NCBI GenBank assembly: GCA_027919835.1
Contig: JANVFP010000017.1
Span: forward strand, 682,001 to 746,000
Source: Lentinula raphanica
Lineage: Eukaryota > Basidiomycota > Agaricomycetes > Agaricales > Omphalotaceae
Length of the DNA stretch: 64,000 nucleotides
Direction of reading: 5' to 3'
Shown here: in pieces, positions 45,388 through 56,019 of the stretch
How the letters are laid out: every line of letters begins with the position of its first letter
Numbering within the stretch: the stretch's first letter is position 1
Program-made: the position numbers and the translations under genes
Notes under the pieces: generated by a model
Database searches by the model: none
What the model was told of the DNA's origin: nothing
The model's input: the letters and a program-made list of their open reading frames with translations, nothing else

Positions 45388-47821
45388 CGTATTAGGAAGC
45401 GTCTTCAGACTTGCATAATCATTTTCAATTTCTGCTATGTCCGTGCTTGCCTTCTATTTTCTATGCCTTAGGATATATATGAGTATATACGAGCAATACC
45501 AATCATGATCAAATGTTGCAATAACGCTGTTGATATCGAGAGCTCCCAACTGAAAGACGAAAAAGTCACGACTCACTGGGGACTTTCGTTGAGGCTGGGC
45601 ACGTGCCTTCGATTTTCTCCTTTGAATTTCGTTTGAATTCCTGTACTCCTATTTCTTGATACTATTCCCATTGCCCAAGTTTTGACCTCTCTTCGCCAGG
45701 ATATGTCTCTCTCGTTGCTCCTGGGATCGGAGCTTCTGCTTATACGCCAGACATCAAGACATATATCTCTTCAAACTTGAACTCGACAGCAGCGATGTTG
45801 AAGGAGGACATGAGCTTGCTATCAGCCTGCTCGATGACGAAGAAAGAAGAATCTCAAACACTAGAAGCAATCTATGGTATTAGACGGTACGGTTCTTCGT
45901 GTTTTGCCAGAGAGATCCAGTATTCATATTTCTTCAAGGTTGAACAGAATGAGCTTGATGGCCACAAAGATAGAGACGCCATACCCATTCTCTACACCTT
46001 CAAATTTGCAGCCAGCTAGCTCAGAAGCACTAAACTCTGCTCCAAGCTCATCTTGAGCTCAATTTTTATAACGATCACCCCAACTTCCCCATCTTCTTCC
46101 CCAGTCATTCCATATGCACATGCCACCCATTTCCGTGTCCAGCTTACTGCAGTACTTCTGTATCCGCAGTGTCCTTCAATGCAGGCCCAGTGAGGGTCCA
46201 ATTCTCCATATCTTCGGCTCTATAGTCCTGTTCATCCTACCTTCAATCTTGTCATCGCTTCACCACTGTTTTCCAACCGACCTGGCTTTGGCTTTCCTTC
46301 CACCTCTATTCGTCTTTCCTTACACGAAGACATCAAATTTCAACGACAAAGTTGGAGATAATCCCTTTGATTGGTTTGGTCCCAGTAGTCCACACATTGA
46401 AGGACACCTGATCACACCACAATCCTCCACGCACATTTGACTTTTCTCCTTCCTCCGGAACGTTGGCATGCCATAGCAACATCGTGATGGGTCCTCTATC
46501 AATTACGGCCTCTGATGCTCAGCACGTTGGTAGTCATCTGGTGGTATAACGACAGTCGTTATTCCTGGACGCTGGGGCGGGTCAAGAGATGGCCAGGAGG
46601 ATATGTGAGTGCTATCTCTTCCGCGCGCGATTTCGGCTGATCTTTTTCTATCAGCACGTAGAAAGATAGCAATGCTATTTGTATAATCTCCAATAGGCTC
46701 AGACATGTTCGTGCCTGCCCTCGCGAACAACGAATGCGCTATGAACTGGTTACAACCGGAGTCCCAACAATAGATCGGGATAATGATCGACCACGGTTAA
46801 CGTGCATTCAAAGCACTTTGAGCTGAAGATTTAGCCCTCATTTGTTCACGCAACACAATACGCACAGGTTATCTCCAAGAAGTTGAAGCAAGGAGCTCTG
46901 CAGAAGATGACGCCTACAGAGAAGGTTGTCGAGGCATTGCAATCCCAGCGGTTCCAAATTCAATCAGAATCGCGGCTCCACGAATTCGTCTCCTTTCAAC
47001 GCTGATTCTCCTCTCCAGACAGCACCAAGAGATACCCTGCTACAAACATCGACTACGTTTACTAGTACCTTTGATGCCAAATCAAGTGAGTTTAGCTTCC
47101 ATCGCTGCGACAACCATCCTCGCCACCTCCTCTACGATCACCTTCCTTAGCTCGAACTACCCAGCTCAAAAGAATCTACTCTTTTTGTATCGCTGTATTC
47201 GTCTCAAAGTCAGACGACTCTTCTTTGGACAGGGGTCAAAAGTTTTTTGACCACAAATTGGAATTCACGCGGCGCTGAAGCCAGACCTCGAGCTCCAGCA
47301 GGGGATATATGAAGCTCACCGAGACCCTGGGACAAATATGTCGGTAGGACTAGGATTCCAGCGGCCACCGGTTGATTCGCAGGCCTATTCTGTCATTCTC
47401 TTAGCCATGATCAATTTCGAGCATTCGTGGTCTACCAGGGATGTATATAATGGAAGCCTCGGCGATAGCAAACGAGAAACGGTCGGGAGCCCGAAACGGT
47501 TGGGGAGCGCCTTTTATTATCAAGACTCTCTTCTCCTCGCACTTCAGTTCTGTATAGCCGGATAGGAGGTGTCAAGAAAAGAGACAACGCGAAGATGAGA
47601 GGGAAGGAGCTGAATGGTGATTGACAAAAACTCACGAGCCCAGCAGCAATAAACGAGTGCAAATAATTATCTCGTCTGATCCCATCTCAGTGCTTTCTTC
47701 TTTCCTTCCATCCACCAACTTTGAAAGGCCGAGAGTTCATCTTCACACCCTCTCACTATCACACCCACTTTACATCCACTACGACCACTGCTTTACCAGT
47801 ACCTTTGTCTTTACTTCGACT
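45388..47821. other. unassigned stretch between clathrin pseudogene and GIY-YIG-like gene
   Basis: I recognise no gene. Frames at 45777-46019 and 46926-47150 (+) have plausible composition but no family match. The last 200 bases are pyrimidine-rich and may be the promoter and 5' leader of the following gene. Confidence 0.35.
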
Positions 47822-48322
47822 ATGGCAAGAAGATCTCATCGTAATCTGTTCGCTCTCTTTGCAACTCGTAAATCGCGTTCGACATCTCTTGCGGACGGAT
47901 CCGGATATTTATACGCGTTTGTCGATCGAGGCCACAGGTGGAAAATAGGGATGACGAACAACTTCGTTAGACGGAAGAAGGAATGGGATAGGCGGTGTCC
48001 ATGCTCTAGTAGAAGGTGGATGCCGCCGATTACAGTCGGGAGAAGAAGGAGAGCCGGTAAGTCCTTGTTTTCTCGCTCGTTAGTCCCGATTCATTCTTTT
48101 GTTCCAGAAACTTTGGCACACTTACTACTGGAGCTCTGGTGCTCTGATAGACCTCGTGCTTACTGTTCTCAATGTACGTTTCCCATCTGCCACAACACAG
48201 TCCTGCAAACGCTCTATTCAGGCAGGAAGATACACACTGAGATCTTCATATTTTCCGCCCATCGATTGTTTGTTTGGAGGAATATCATCTATCCGTTGTT
48301 AATCATGGCTTCGAAGGAGTGA
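47822..48322 (+). CDS. GIY-YIG-like (T5orf172/Mug113-type) small protein
   Basis: Three exons, 47822-48056, 48108-48173 and 48222-48322, with GT-AG introns of 51 and 48 bases, give 133 residues. The core reads SGYLYAFVDRGHRWKIGMTN followed by NFVRRKKEWDRRCPC, RRRRA at the first junction, then ETLAHLLLELWCSDRPRAYC and KIHTEIFIF. This is the GIY-YIG-related fold called T5orf172 or Mug113 in fungi. It is abundant in agaric genomes and presumed to bind or cut DNA. The usual GIY tripeptide appears as GYLYAF. The ATG at 47822 was chosen because the upstream in-frame extension is low-complexity. It is complete and free of obvious lesions, unlike most genes around it. Confidence 0.72.
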   Translation: MARRSHRNLFALFATRKSRSTSLADGSGYLYAFVDRGHRWKIGMTNNFVRRKKEWDRRCPCSSRRWMPPITVGRRRRAGKSLFSRSLVPIHSFVPETLAHLLLELWCSDRPRAYCSQCTFPICHNTVLQTLYSGRKIHTEIFIFSAHRLFVWRNIIYPLLIMASKE

Positions 48323-48456
48323 GGTACGTGTTCTTTTTCATCTCTCGAACCTTTCAGCTGATTCTGTGCAGTTTCAGTGGGACACTTAGTAGCACCAAAA
48401 TGTATTCATCCATTAGTCTAGTTTCTTACACAAATCATCGCAAAACTATGCCACAT

Positions 48457-48732
48457 CAGGAAAAATATTCTCATCTCTAGAGTCCCCAGAGATACCCCCC
48501 AATTCCTAGGTAGTCTCAGAGCACCTAGAGTATCTGAGTTCTTTGAGGCTTCTAAAAATGCTCTGGGTGCTTTCAGGTGCTTTCAGGTGCTTTCAGATGC
48601 TTTCAGATGCTTTCAGGATCTTTCAGGATCTCTAGGATGTTTTTTGATCTTTAAAAGCTCACAAAAATCTCTGGGCAGCCTAGGAATTGGGGGGTATCTC
48701 TGGGGACTCTAGAGATGAAAATATTTTTCCTG
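48457..48732. mobile_element. 276-bp MITE with termini like the giant insert
   Basis: The terminal inverted repeats are about 58 bp and nearly perfect (CAGGAAAAATATTCTCATCT at the left against the reverse complement at the right, one mismatch), including CCCCAGAGATACCCCCCAAT. AT flanks both ends within a CAT...ATG context. The middle has short repeats of CTTTCAGGTG. No coding capacity. Confidence 0.92.
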
Positions 48733-50119
48733 ATGCAAAAATGGCCAGACACAATTTTGGGATAAGTACTATCATAACAGCGGTGTTGGGCTATTCGTTG
48801 AAGCCAATCTTTCCTAGGTATCTAATTCGCGGTCAGCCTTCGGGGCCGAATCAACGAAAACGATGCAGGACAGACTCTGCCAATCCACTTACGGTATGCG
48901 ATCTTCTCTTCTACCGTCTTGTTGTGGTACTCAGTCGCATTAGCAGGTGAATTCACTCCAAGCGACCCAGCGCCGGCGTCAAGCTCAGAAGCCAAAACCA
49001 ATAGGCACTGGGCTAGGGCTTTTCTAATCAAGCAAAGACGGTAGAGTGGACGCTATAGAGGTTGAGCTAGAGGCAGAGGAGAAGTCGTTGAGGCAGAGGA
49101 GGAGTCGTTGAGGCGATTCGAGGACGGTTTTGGACTTGCAGTTTCTCGTCTTGAAGCTTCCCCTTGGCAGTCTTCATGGTCACACCTGATACCTGATACG
49201 AACTCCGTTATCCAGACAGTGTGCTCGTTACAGCTTGTCAGACATCATTCCATCGCCGCCAGCACACGAAGAGCTCATAACACAAAAGAACGGATCTTGA
49301 GTTCGTCAATGCCTCCCTCTGGCCGAGCAATTCATTTGCCCACCTGCTATATCCATTCGTTCTTCTCTCCAGGCGGTTATTCGTACAGGCTGGCTTCTAC
49401 AGATACTAACTATCTACAGACCCAATTCCATACTCATCGCATACACATGATCACGTCATCCACATGATTGCGTCGTATCCACATGCATCGCGTCACGTCG
49501 TATCCACATGCATCGCGTCGCATCGCGTCATGTCGTATCCACATCATCATTGCGTCGCATCGCCGCATCCACATGTCGCATCGCATCGTTCGCATGCATT
49601 GAAGACAGAGGTTTCCCTTAACGTCTTTGCCTCAGCTTTGTGTCAGCTCATGAGGGCAGTTTACAAAGGATCTGATGGGCTTCAGAACTTCACTATACTA
49701 CTAGTAGTTGGCCTTTCTGCCAAAAATTTCCCCTCAGACAGGTCTCACCCAAGCATGTCTGAAATCATACTCTTACTTCAATGAATACTTAGTACTACTA
49801 CTAGTCTCCTATACATTTTGAAGCTAGTAATTATAATATAAGTTCAAACCACAGCCAGCAGTGGTAATCAAGTGAAAATTGAGTCAAAGTTGAACAAGTA
49901 AGTTGCTTCAAAGTACTCTGAAAGCCCTTAAAAGCTCCTGAGGCTAAGCTGAGATATGTATGAGAATGCCTAGGGAAAGGCCATTTCCCTAGATCAGCCT
50001 GATAATCTGAGAGCACCTAGGCACCTTCAGAGCAATGTAAAGACACCAGGGATATGAAATCTCTCTCAAGGTACCTGATACTTCTTTGAGAGGCAGCTTG
50101 TCAAAAAGTGTTTTTCCTG
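48733..50119. other. right subterminal region of the giant insert
   Basis: No gene is recognised. A CpG-rich degenerate repeat built on CACATGCATCGCGTC and CGTATCCACATG occupies about 49450-49600. The last 140 bases (GTGCCTAGGTGCTCTCAGA on the minus strand) resemble the interior of the CATG-targeting MITEs. Confidence 0.5.
49450..49600. repeat. degenerate CATCG/CACATG tandem repeats
   Basis: Short words such as TATCCACATGCATCGCGTC recur in irregular tandem array. They give open but meaningless frames. Confidence 0.75.
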
Positions 50120-50120
50120 A

Positions 50121-53041
50121 TGCAGGGAGTCGAACTCTGTTTTCATTGGTGGCAGCCATCCCTCAGCGTCTTTCATTGCCTTGGCATATGACCTGGGGAT
50201 GCTAATATCTCCTCCCCCTTTGATGGTGCTGGCAAGTATGATGACATTGGCCCAATCTTCGTTTTCCTGACGCGCAATATTCTCATCTCTCTCAAACTCC
50301 AGAGATTGAAGCAGCCGGGCAGAGGGGATACGAGTACGCATAGAGCGACGCAGAGGCAGAGGATCCGAGGGAGGAAGTGGAGGCCCAGACAAGGTAGACT
50401 CTGAAGAAGCAGAGGATGAGTCTGGATGAGATGAGGTGTTCGAAGGTGAAGTCGCTTTAGCAGAATCATCTTGGGAATCGGCTGAATGCCGTTGATCTGG
50501 GCCGAGGTCACTTGATTGATTTTGGTTTTTGGCTATGCCAACATCGTCCTCGACGACTTCGGGAACAGGCTGCAAGGTACGACGAGGGATGCCCTCCTCA
50601 AAGGCAACATCACGAATGGGATATACACCCCTTCGTGTGATATCCCACACACGATAATCACGGCGACCCACGTAACCAACAATCCGTCCTTCCCAGGCCT
50701 GTCTACCAAGCTTCCCCTCGAGGTGATCCAGATCAGTCACCCAGCATTTACATCCCCAATGCTGAAGATGAGACACATTCACCTTCTTCCCACTAGCCTC
50801 AAACCACTTTTCCCAAGGGATAACACCGGGGTGATGATTTGTTGGAATCATTCCACGAATATAGTCATACGCAGAACTGGCCTCTGCCCAAAATCAATGA
50901 TCGAGGTCGGAGTCTTCGATCATGGAGCACACACCCAAAATTATTGTGAGATTCGCTCGTTCGACCTGACCATTAGCAGCTGACGATGCCTTAGGAATTT
51001 TCTCAACCAAGATCCCTCGATTAGCACACCATTCGTCGAAGAGCTTGTTATCGAATTCTCTCCCCATGTCAATACGAAACACGCAAACGCGACGACCCGT
51101 CTGTCGCTCAGCCATTGCAACGAACTGCTCAACAAGATGGAGAATAACCGAGGCCTCTTTTGTCGCACTGAAGGAAGGAAAAGGGATGCCAGTGCCGTCG
51201 TCACAGGCGAGTAGCATGTAGTACGCCCCACCAAGACTCTTCGTACGAGTGCGGCCCCAAAGGTCAAGACTGACCCGTTCGAGAGGTTCAGTAGCCGGGA
51301 CAACAATATCATCGAATGGAAGTCGCTTAGCCTTGGAGAACATGCACACTTCGCATTTTCCACACAAAGAGAAGTCGGTGACCTCCAACCCCTCGACAAG
51401 GCTGCGTTTTGCCATCAACTGGATGGTGTTGATATCCGCATGCCCAAAACGTGTATGCCACATTTCGAGGGAGCAAGGTTTAGAACGGGAACATCCCGAG
51501 GCAAGCACAAACATAGATTCAGGCTCCTCCTGTGCACGATGAGAATCAGAGCGACGCCGATCCAAATCATCAACTACATTGACCTGGTATAGGCCATGTC
51601 CACCGCGATGTCCAGCAATATGACCATCGACAATGACTCTTCCAGAAGCAGTGTCACGAACATCAATCCTTCCATTCCCCCATTCCCCTTTCAAGCCCTT
51701 CTTATCCATACTAGGAAGCGATAGCAGGTTCATCGCAAAGGAGGGGGTGTGGGAGGCTGGAAATCTCAGACGATGTGTACATCCTTCATCTGTCTTCATG
51801 GTCAGCTCCGCAATGCCATGGCCCTCGATGTTAAATGACCCAGAGGATCCCTCAGCAGCCATTCGGCCAACACTTCGTACAGGTGTATATGTAATGAATC
51901 GCGAACGCTCGCGTATACACCAATGTGAGGCACTGCTATCAATAAAGGTAGGAACGTTCGCTACATTGCCATTCAAGGGACTAATCTCAGATACAGAAGG
52001 TAACTGTACACTACTCATATTGCCCGTGACCTCCTTGCTCAGAAGGGCAAGATTTTCTTGGATTCCCAGTCTAAGAGCAGGAGGATCAGGAGGAGTATTG
52101 GGCAAACATGAGAGCGCAGTCATACCTCTGAAATCATAATCCGAGAAGTCATAGATGGTGGCGGCAGCGGCGAAATTCTCTTCCTCTTCCTTGATAGACG
52201 CGGCCGTTATGGATTTCGCAGCAGGCTCCATGCCTTTGGGGGCGTTGTACCAATGAGGAGCCTTCCCCTCACTCCCACCACCCTTCACCCAGCAATTCTT
52301 TTTGATGTGGCCAGACCGTTTGCAATTATCGCATACGACACCCGAGTTCGATCGAGATGGAACAGCTAGCGCATTGGGAACAGTCGAAGTTGAAGTCGAA
52401 GGACGAGCAGATTCAACCATTATGTCATATTCAACCAAGGCTCACTTGAGGTCGGAGTACGTGCGTGATCCGTGGTTTTGGATGATCCACAGGTTTTGTT
52501 GGGACAGGGAGGTAAGGAATCGAGATCTGAGATCGTCGTCGCTGACCGTGCAACCTACATCACTCGCTGCTTTACGCAGAGACTCGAGCTTTTTGAAGTA
52601 TTCCTCGAAAGGGGTACCGTCGTCATATTGAAGCTTTTGAATCCGCTCTTTGGCTAGGGATTGAGCAGCAGCTGAAGAGTTGTCATATTCCTCGGTAAGA
52701 CATTTCCACATTGTGTGCGCAGACATATCCTCAGTGATCCCTACAGACCTGGGATCACAAACATTCTGATAGATAATGCCGGCAAGGCGACCATCGCGGA
52801 GTTCCCATTTGTCCACAGAGGGAATCCGGGAGTTGATAGAAGTGGCAGCAATAGCTTTGGTGGAAGAGGGTTCCGGAGGAGATGGTTGAATGATTGTTCT
52901 GTCAAGGTACCCAGTGAGCCCTGTGGCACGAGCGACACTTTTCATGTGATCGCGAAAGATTGCCCAGTTGCTCAGGCCGACGAGCTGACGATCCTCGGGG
53001 AAGGAAATGAGACCAGGGAGTGTTGCTGCGGGAGCAGACAT
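50121..53041 (-). pseudogene. Copia gag-protease-integrase (5' half)
   Basis: The ATG at 53041 starts gag (MSAPAATLPGLISFPEDRQL). A TGA at 52442-52444 interrupts at DLK|ALVEYD, where Arg is expected. A zinc knuckle follows (CDNCKRSGHIKKNCW), then the protease (FIDSSASHWC, where the usual Gly is Ser), the pre-integrase zinc motif (HTRFGHADINTI, CGKCEVC) and the integrase core (VSLDLWGR, FRIDMGREFD, GQVERANLTI). A second TGA at about 50894 again replaces an expected Arg (DLDH|FWAEASSA). The frame ends in KTEFDSLH at 50121, the right edge of the giant insert, and resumes at 6255. Confidence 0.92.
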
Positions 53042-53110
53042 TTTTGTTCGTAGGAGGGAAAAATACACAGTGTCAGTTCAGGCAAGTATACGCATGTCTG
53101 ACTGCGAATC

Positions 53111-53557
53111 TGACAGATTCGCAATATCTAAATAGCCTAAGTGAGTACACGAACGACCCTCAGAACGGAGACAAGTTCTCTGTGTTACCTAAATAGCCTA
53201 AGTGAGTACACGAACGACCTGTAGGTAACACTAAGTAAGTGGAGATAGGAAATAGAAGTAAGGACGTACCCTCAGAACGGAGACAAGTTCTGAGGGGAGT
53301 CTGTCGATTTCGTACACATATAAATAAGAGAAAATTGTAAGGAAAAATTGTAAGTAAATTTTCACCGACCGTAAGCGAATGACTCGACTTCGGAACTTGG
53401 ATACCCTGAAACCAAAGATTGAAACAAACGCAAGGAGCTGTGTCAACGGAGGTATATGCTGAAGAGATAACCCAACGGGAGGATGTATGCGCTTCCACAG
53501 GACGCCAAACACTCACGTGAGCATCCGCGGAATGCGTTGGATGCTCGAACTCTAACA
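53111..53557 (-). repeat. Copia 5' LTR
   Basis: This 447-bp LTR is the partner of 4278-4724, followed by TGATG on the plus strand. The internal sequence starts at 53110. I could not identify a clear tRNA primer site next to it. Confidence 0.93.
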
Positions 53558-53562
53558 TGATG

Positions 53563-54178
53563 AAGTGTAAAGTCAAGAAGAAGATACAGGTAATCTAAGG
53601 AAGTGCCTTTATATAGGTATAATAGGCGCCAGTATATAAGCAATGTAAACAGTCGTGTTTACACTCTCCCCCCTTCCAGAGTACAAAATGGGGAGGAGGA
53701 GGAAATTCAACCCACCCAACGAAGTAAAGATATAAGTAAAGCACAAGTAAGAAACCAGCATCCAGCCCCTCGGGCCACATGCCTAACATGAGAAATCAGT
53801 GTTGGAAAGGTCAGATGGTGGGCATTCAGGTCACCGACCGGCAATCTGGGACAGTCAAGGTTGCAAAAATTCAACCTGACCTTTTGACTCTTTGGTGATG
53901 TTTGTCTTTTGAACACATCCATGGGCCCAGACCACCATCAGCCATGATCTCAAAAAAATTCCCATTGTTGACTGTCTGCTGGGTCAACGGGCATTTAATT
54001 GGCGCTAGGCAGAACATGGGCAGGTCGCATTTTGTGACCAAATGCCCATCCATGACTAGTCATGAAAAAGTGAAAACAAGAAAACAAGTTTTGATTGGTT
54101 GACTATGCTACATTATGTAATTTAGGTATAGTACACTATACCTCATCAACTCGTTTCAAAACTTGAGATATGGTAGAA
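53563..54178. other. AT-rich flank right of the Copia element
   Basis: No gene seen. This is where the CpG-poor compartment begins. It ends at the GTAGAA duplication of the next MITE. Confidence 0.4.
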
Positions 54179-54732
54179 CTAGGGTTTAGAGGTGCAATTC
54201 AATTCAATTCATTTTCATGAAAATGAATAAATCATGAATTGAATCTCTGATAAATCACAGAGAAATAAATCTCAATCAGTTCATTGGTTCATTGGTTCAA
54301 TTCATGATTCAATTTACAATTTAAATCAGTCTATGTATGGACTGATTTAAACCAGATTTTGAATCAATTTAAATCACAATAAATCACATTTTATATAGGA
54401 AAACAATGGAATTCATGGTTGGTATATCATTTGTATATCTATACACTCATTTTTTGAGCACATACCTAGTTCAAAAATGAGGTTTCCCTTGGAAAATACC
54501 TGATAAATGAGTAGTTAATCTGGTTAAATGAGATTTAAATTTGATTTAAACCTGGTTCAAATTGGTCCATGCATAGACTGATTTAAACCACTGAACTGTG
54601 ATTTATTGAAACATGGGAGAACTCATAAATCTTGAATTCAATCAGTTTATTTTTAGTGATTCAAATTTTGATGCAATTCAATTCAATTCATGATTCATTT
54701 GTAGTTTATTATACTGGACCTCTAAACCCTAG
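54179..54732. mobile_element. 554-bp MITE with CTAGGGTTTAGAGG ends
   Basis: The left end CTAGGGTTTAGAGGTGCAAT matches, inverted, the right end ACCTCTAAACCCTAG. The arms continue with ATTCAATTCAATTCA on both sides. GTAGAA (54173-54178 and 54733-54738) is the target duplication, 6 or 7 bases. There is no coding sequence. Confidence 0.85.
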
Positions 54733-54738
54733 GTAGAA

Positions 54739-55637
54739 CCACAGAAAAAAAAACAAAAAATGTGAGGTCACTTCTAGAATCCAACTGCCTCAAAACTAGT
54801 GGATGACTTCAACTTTAAGCTCCCTAGATATGACCAGGTGACAAAATGGTCATGAAATGGGAGGTGGTCTCATGAATCAAATTGTTATTGAAACCAGTTA
54901 TTTGTTTCTGTGTCAAATGACCTCAGTCAAATCAATCTGCATGTAGGCAAGACTGAGGGGCATGGGATCTGGTCTAAATGTGTGGGCAGGATTGAGAAAG
55001 TCCAGGACTCTAGGTTTTGCCAAGTTCGATCTACTTAGGAAAGTACATCAGGGACCCTGGGTTCCCTTCCCAATTGAGCACAATTTTTTTTTTCTCAAGT
55101 CACTCCAGATTTGAAACAAGCACCCAGCACATGACCTGATTACATAAAGGTGCAGGCTTCCCACGTCCTCTATCTTACAGATAGAAAAGGCCCAGAACTA
55201 CATCATCTACCCTTGTTCCCATTCTTCTCCTTGCATGAGATTGAATGTTCTCTTATCATCTGCAACTTATCTGACTCAATACTCTGTTTTGAACTATTCA
55301 ATACTTTGTTGTTGCTTTTCCTTGTATGCTACTTTCTGGACCCTTGGGTCCACTATCCAATAACCCTGACTCATTCAATGAGCTTATACTGTACCAACAT
55401 GTAGGGAGGTGACGGGCAGATCACGATTCACCTGTGACTAAATTTTTTGGAGCTGAGATAGCAACAAGGCCATGAGAGATCATGACATATACAAAAGTTA
55501 GCAATGCTATGTAACCAGTGAAGATCCATTGTTCTCATTCATTTTGGACCTGTACCACCAAAATTCTATTGTGCATGTTAGCTACTTGTTAGATCTCTCA
55601 GAATTGTGACCTGCAACATTCTTCTCTCCCTTGAACA
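54739..55637. other. AT-rich intergenic region
   Basis: I see no gene. It is probably the upstream region of the degraded transposase gene that follows. Confidence 0.35.
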
Positions 55638-56019
55638 ATGAGCTCAACTGCAACAGGTCCTTCACAGCATCTCATAGAGCGTCTCAAGCACTTGCAAACA
55701 CTCTTACACCATCTACCTGAAGATCTACCCTTGGATCCTCCATCAAATGAATCTTCATATCACTTTGGGTTGTCATCAGAGGATGTCAAGGATCACAGTT
55801 ACTTCAGCACTATTTTGTGAAGTTTAGAGATTTGTCTAGGACAGCAAAGAAATGGTATCATCAGAAGGAAAATGGCTCAATGAGATGGTAAAGATATTGA
55901 AGAATGGTGAGAAGATGAGCGATGGTGACCAGATTGCCTTTGAAAATGCCTGAGTTGATAGGCTTATTCATTCTGCAAAAGACTCTGGAGTGTGTAATTC
56001 TAAGTGCAAATGCCCCAAT

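Larger units (their letters stand above)
6257..50119. mobile_element. 43.9-kb giant insertion with cargo genes (candidate giant DNA transposon)
   Basis: The segment starts CAGCAAAATTGA and ends TTTTTCCTG, so its ends are short inverted repeats (CAGCAAAA / CAGGAAAA). It is flanked by AT on each side within an original CATG. This fits a 2-bp AT duplication, or insertion between A and T with no duplication. The Copia frame rejoins exactly when it is removed. Two short MITEs at 48457-48732 and 58264-58488 have matching ends and the same CAT...ATG context. Subterminal sequence also resembles the MITEs: CCCCCCGATTCCTG near 6350 compares with CCCCCCAATTCCTA in the 48-kb MITE. Removing later insertions leaves a core of roughly 27 kb. 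A decayed Plavaka transposase is the only DNA transposase recognised inside it. Confidence 0.75.
4278..53557 (-). mobile_element. Copia LTR retrotransposon split by a 43.9-kb insertion
   Basis: Two 447-bp LTRs (4278-4724 and 53111-53557) bound the element and begin TGACAG and end CTAACA on the plus strand. The 5 bases before the left LTR (4273-4277) and after the right LTR (53558-53562) are both TGATG, so they mark one insertion event. On the minus strand the order is gag, protease and integrase (53041-50121), then a break, then reverse transcriptase and RNase H (6255-4779). Without the insert the element would be about 5.4 kb, a normal Copia size. The reading frame continues across the break when 6256-50120 is removed. 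The coding region carries in-frame stops, frameshifts and altered catalytic residues, so it is inactive. Confidence 0.93.

Noticed and set aside
6257..50119. The giant insert as a Starship element
   Set aside because: I see no DUF3435 tyrosine-recombinase captain at either end, and Starships are known from ascomycetes. The ends here are short inverted repeats at CATG.
6256..50120. The giant insert as a Helitron (TC...CTGA ends, insertion between A and T)
   Set aside because: The ends do fit formally, and gene scraps are present. However, no Rep/helicase gene is found, and the 276-bp MITE with the same ends has long perfect inverted repeats, which favours a cut-and-paste element. It remains a formal alternative.
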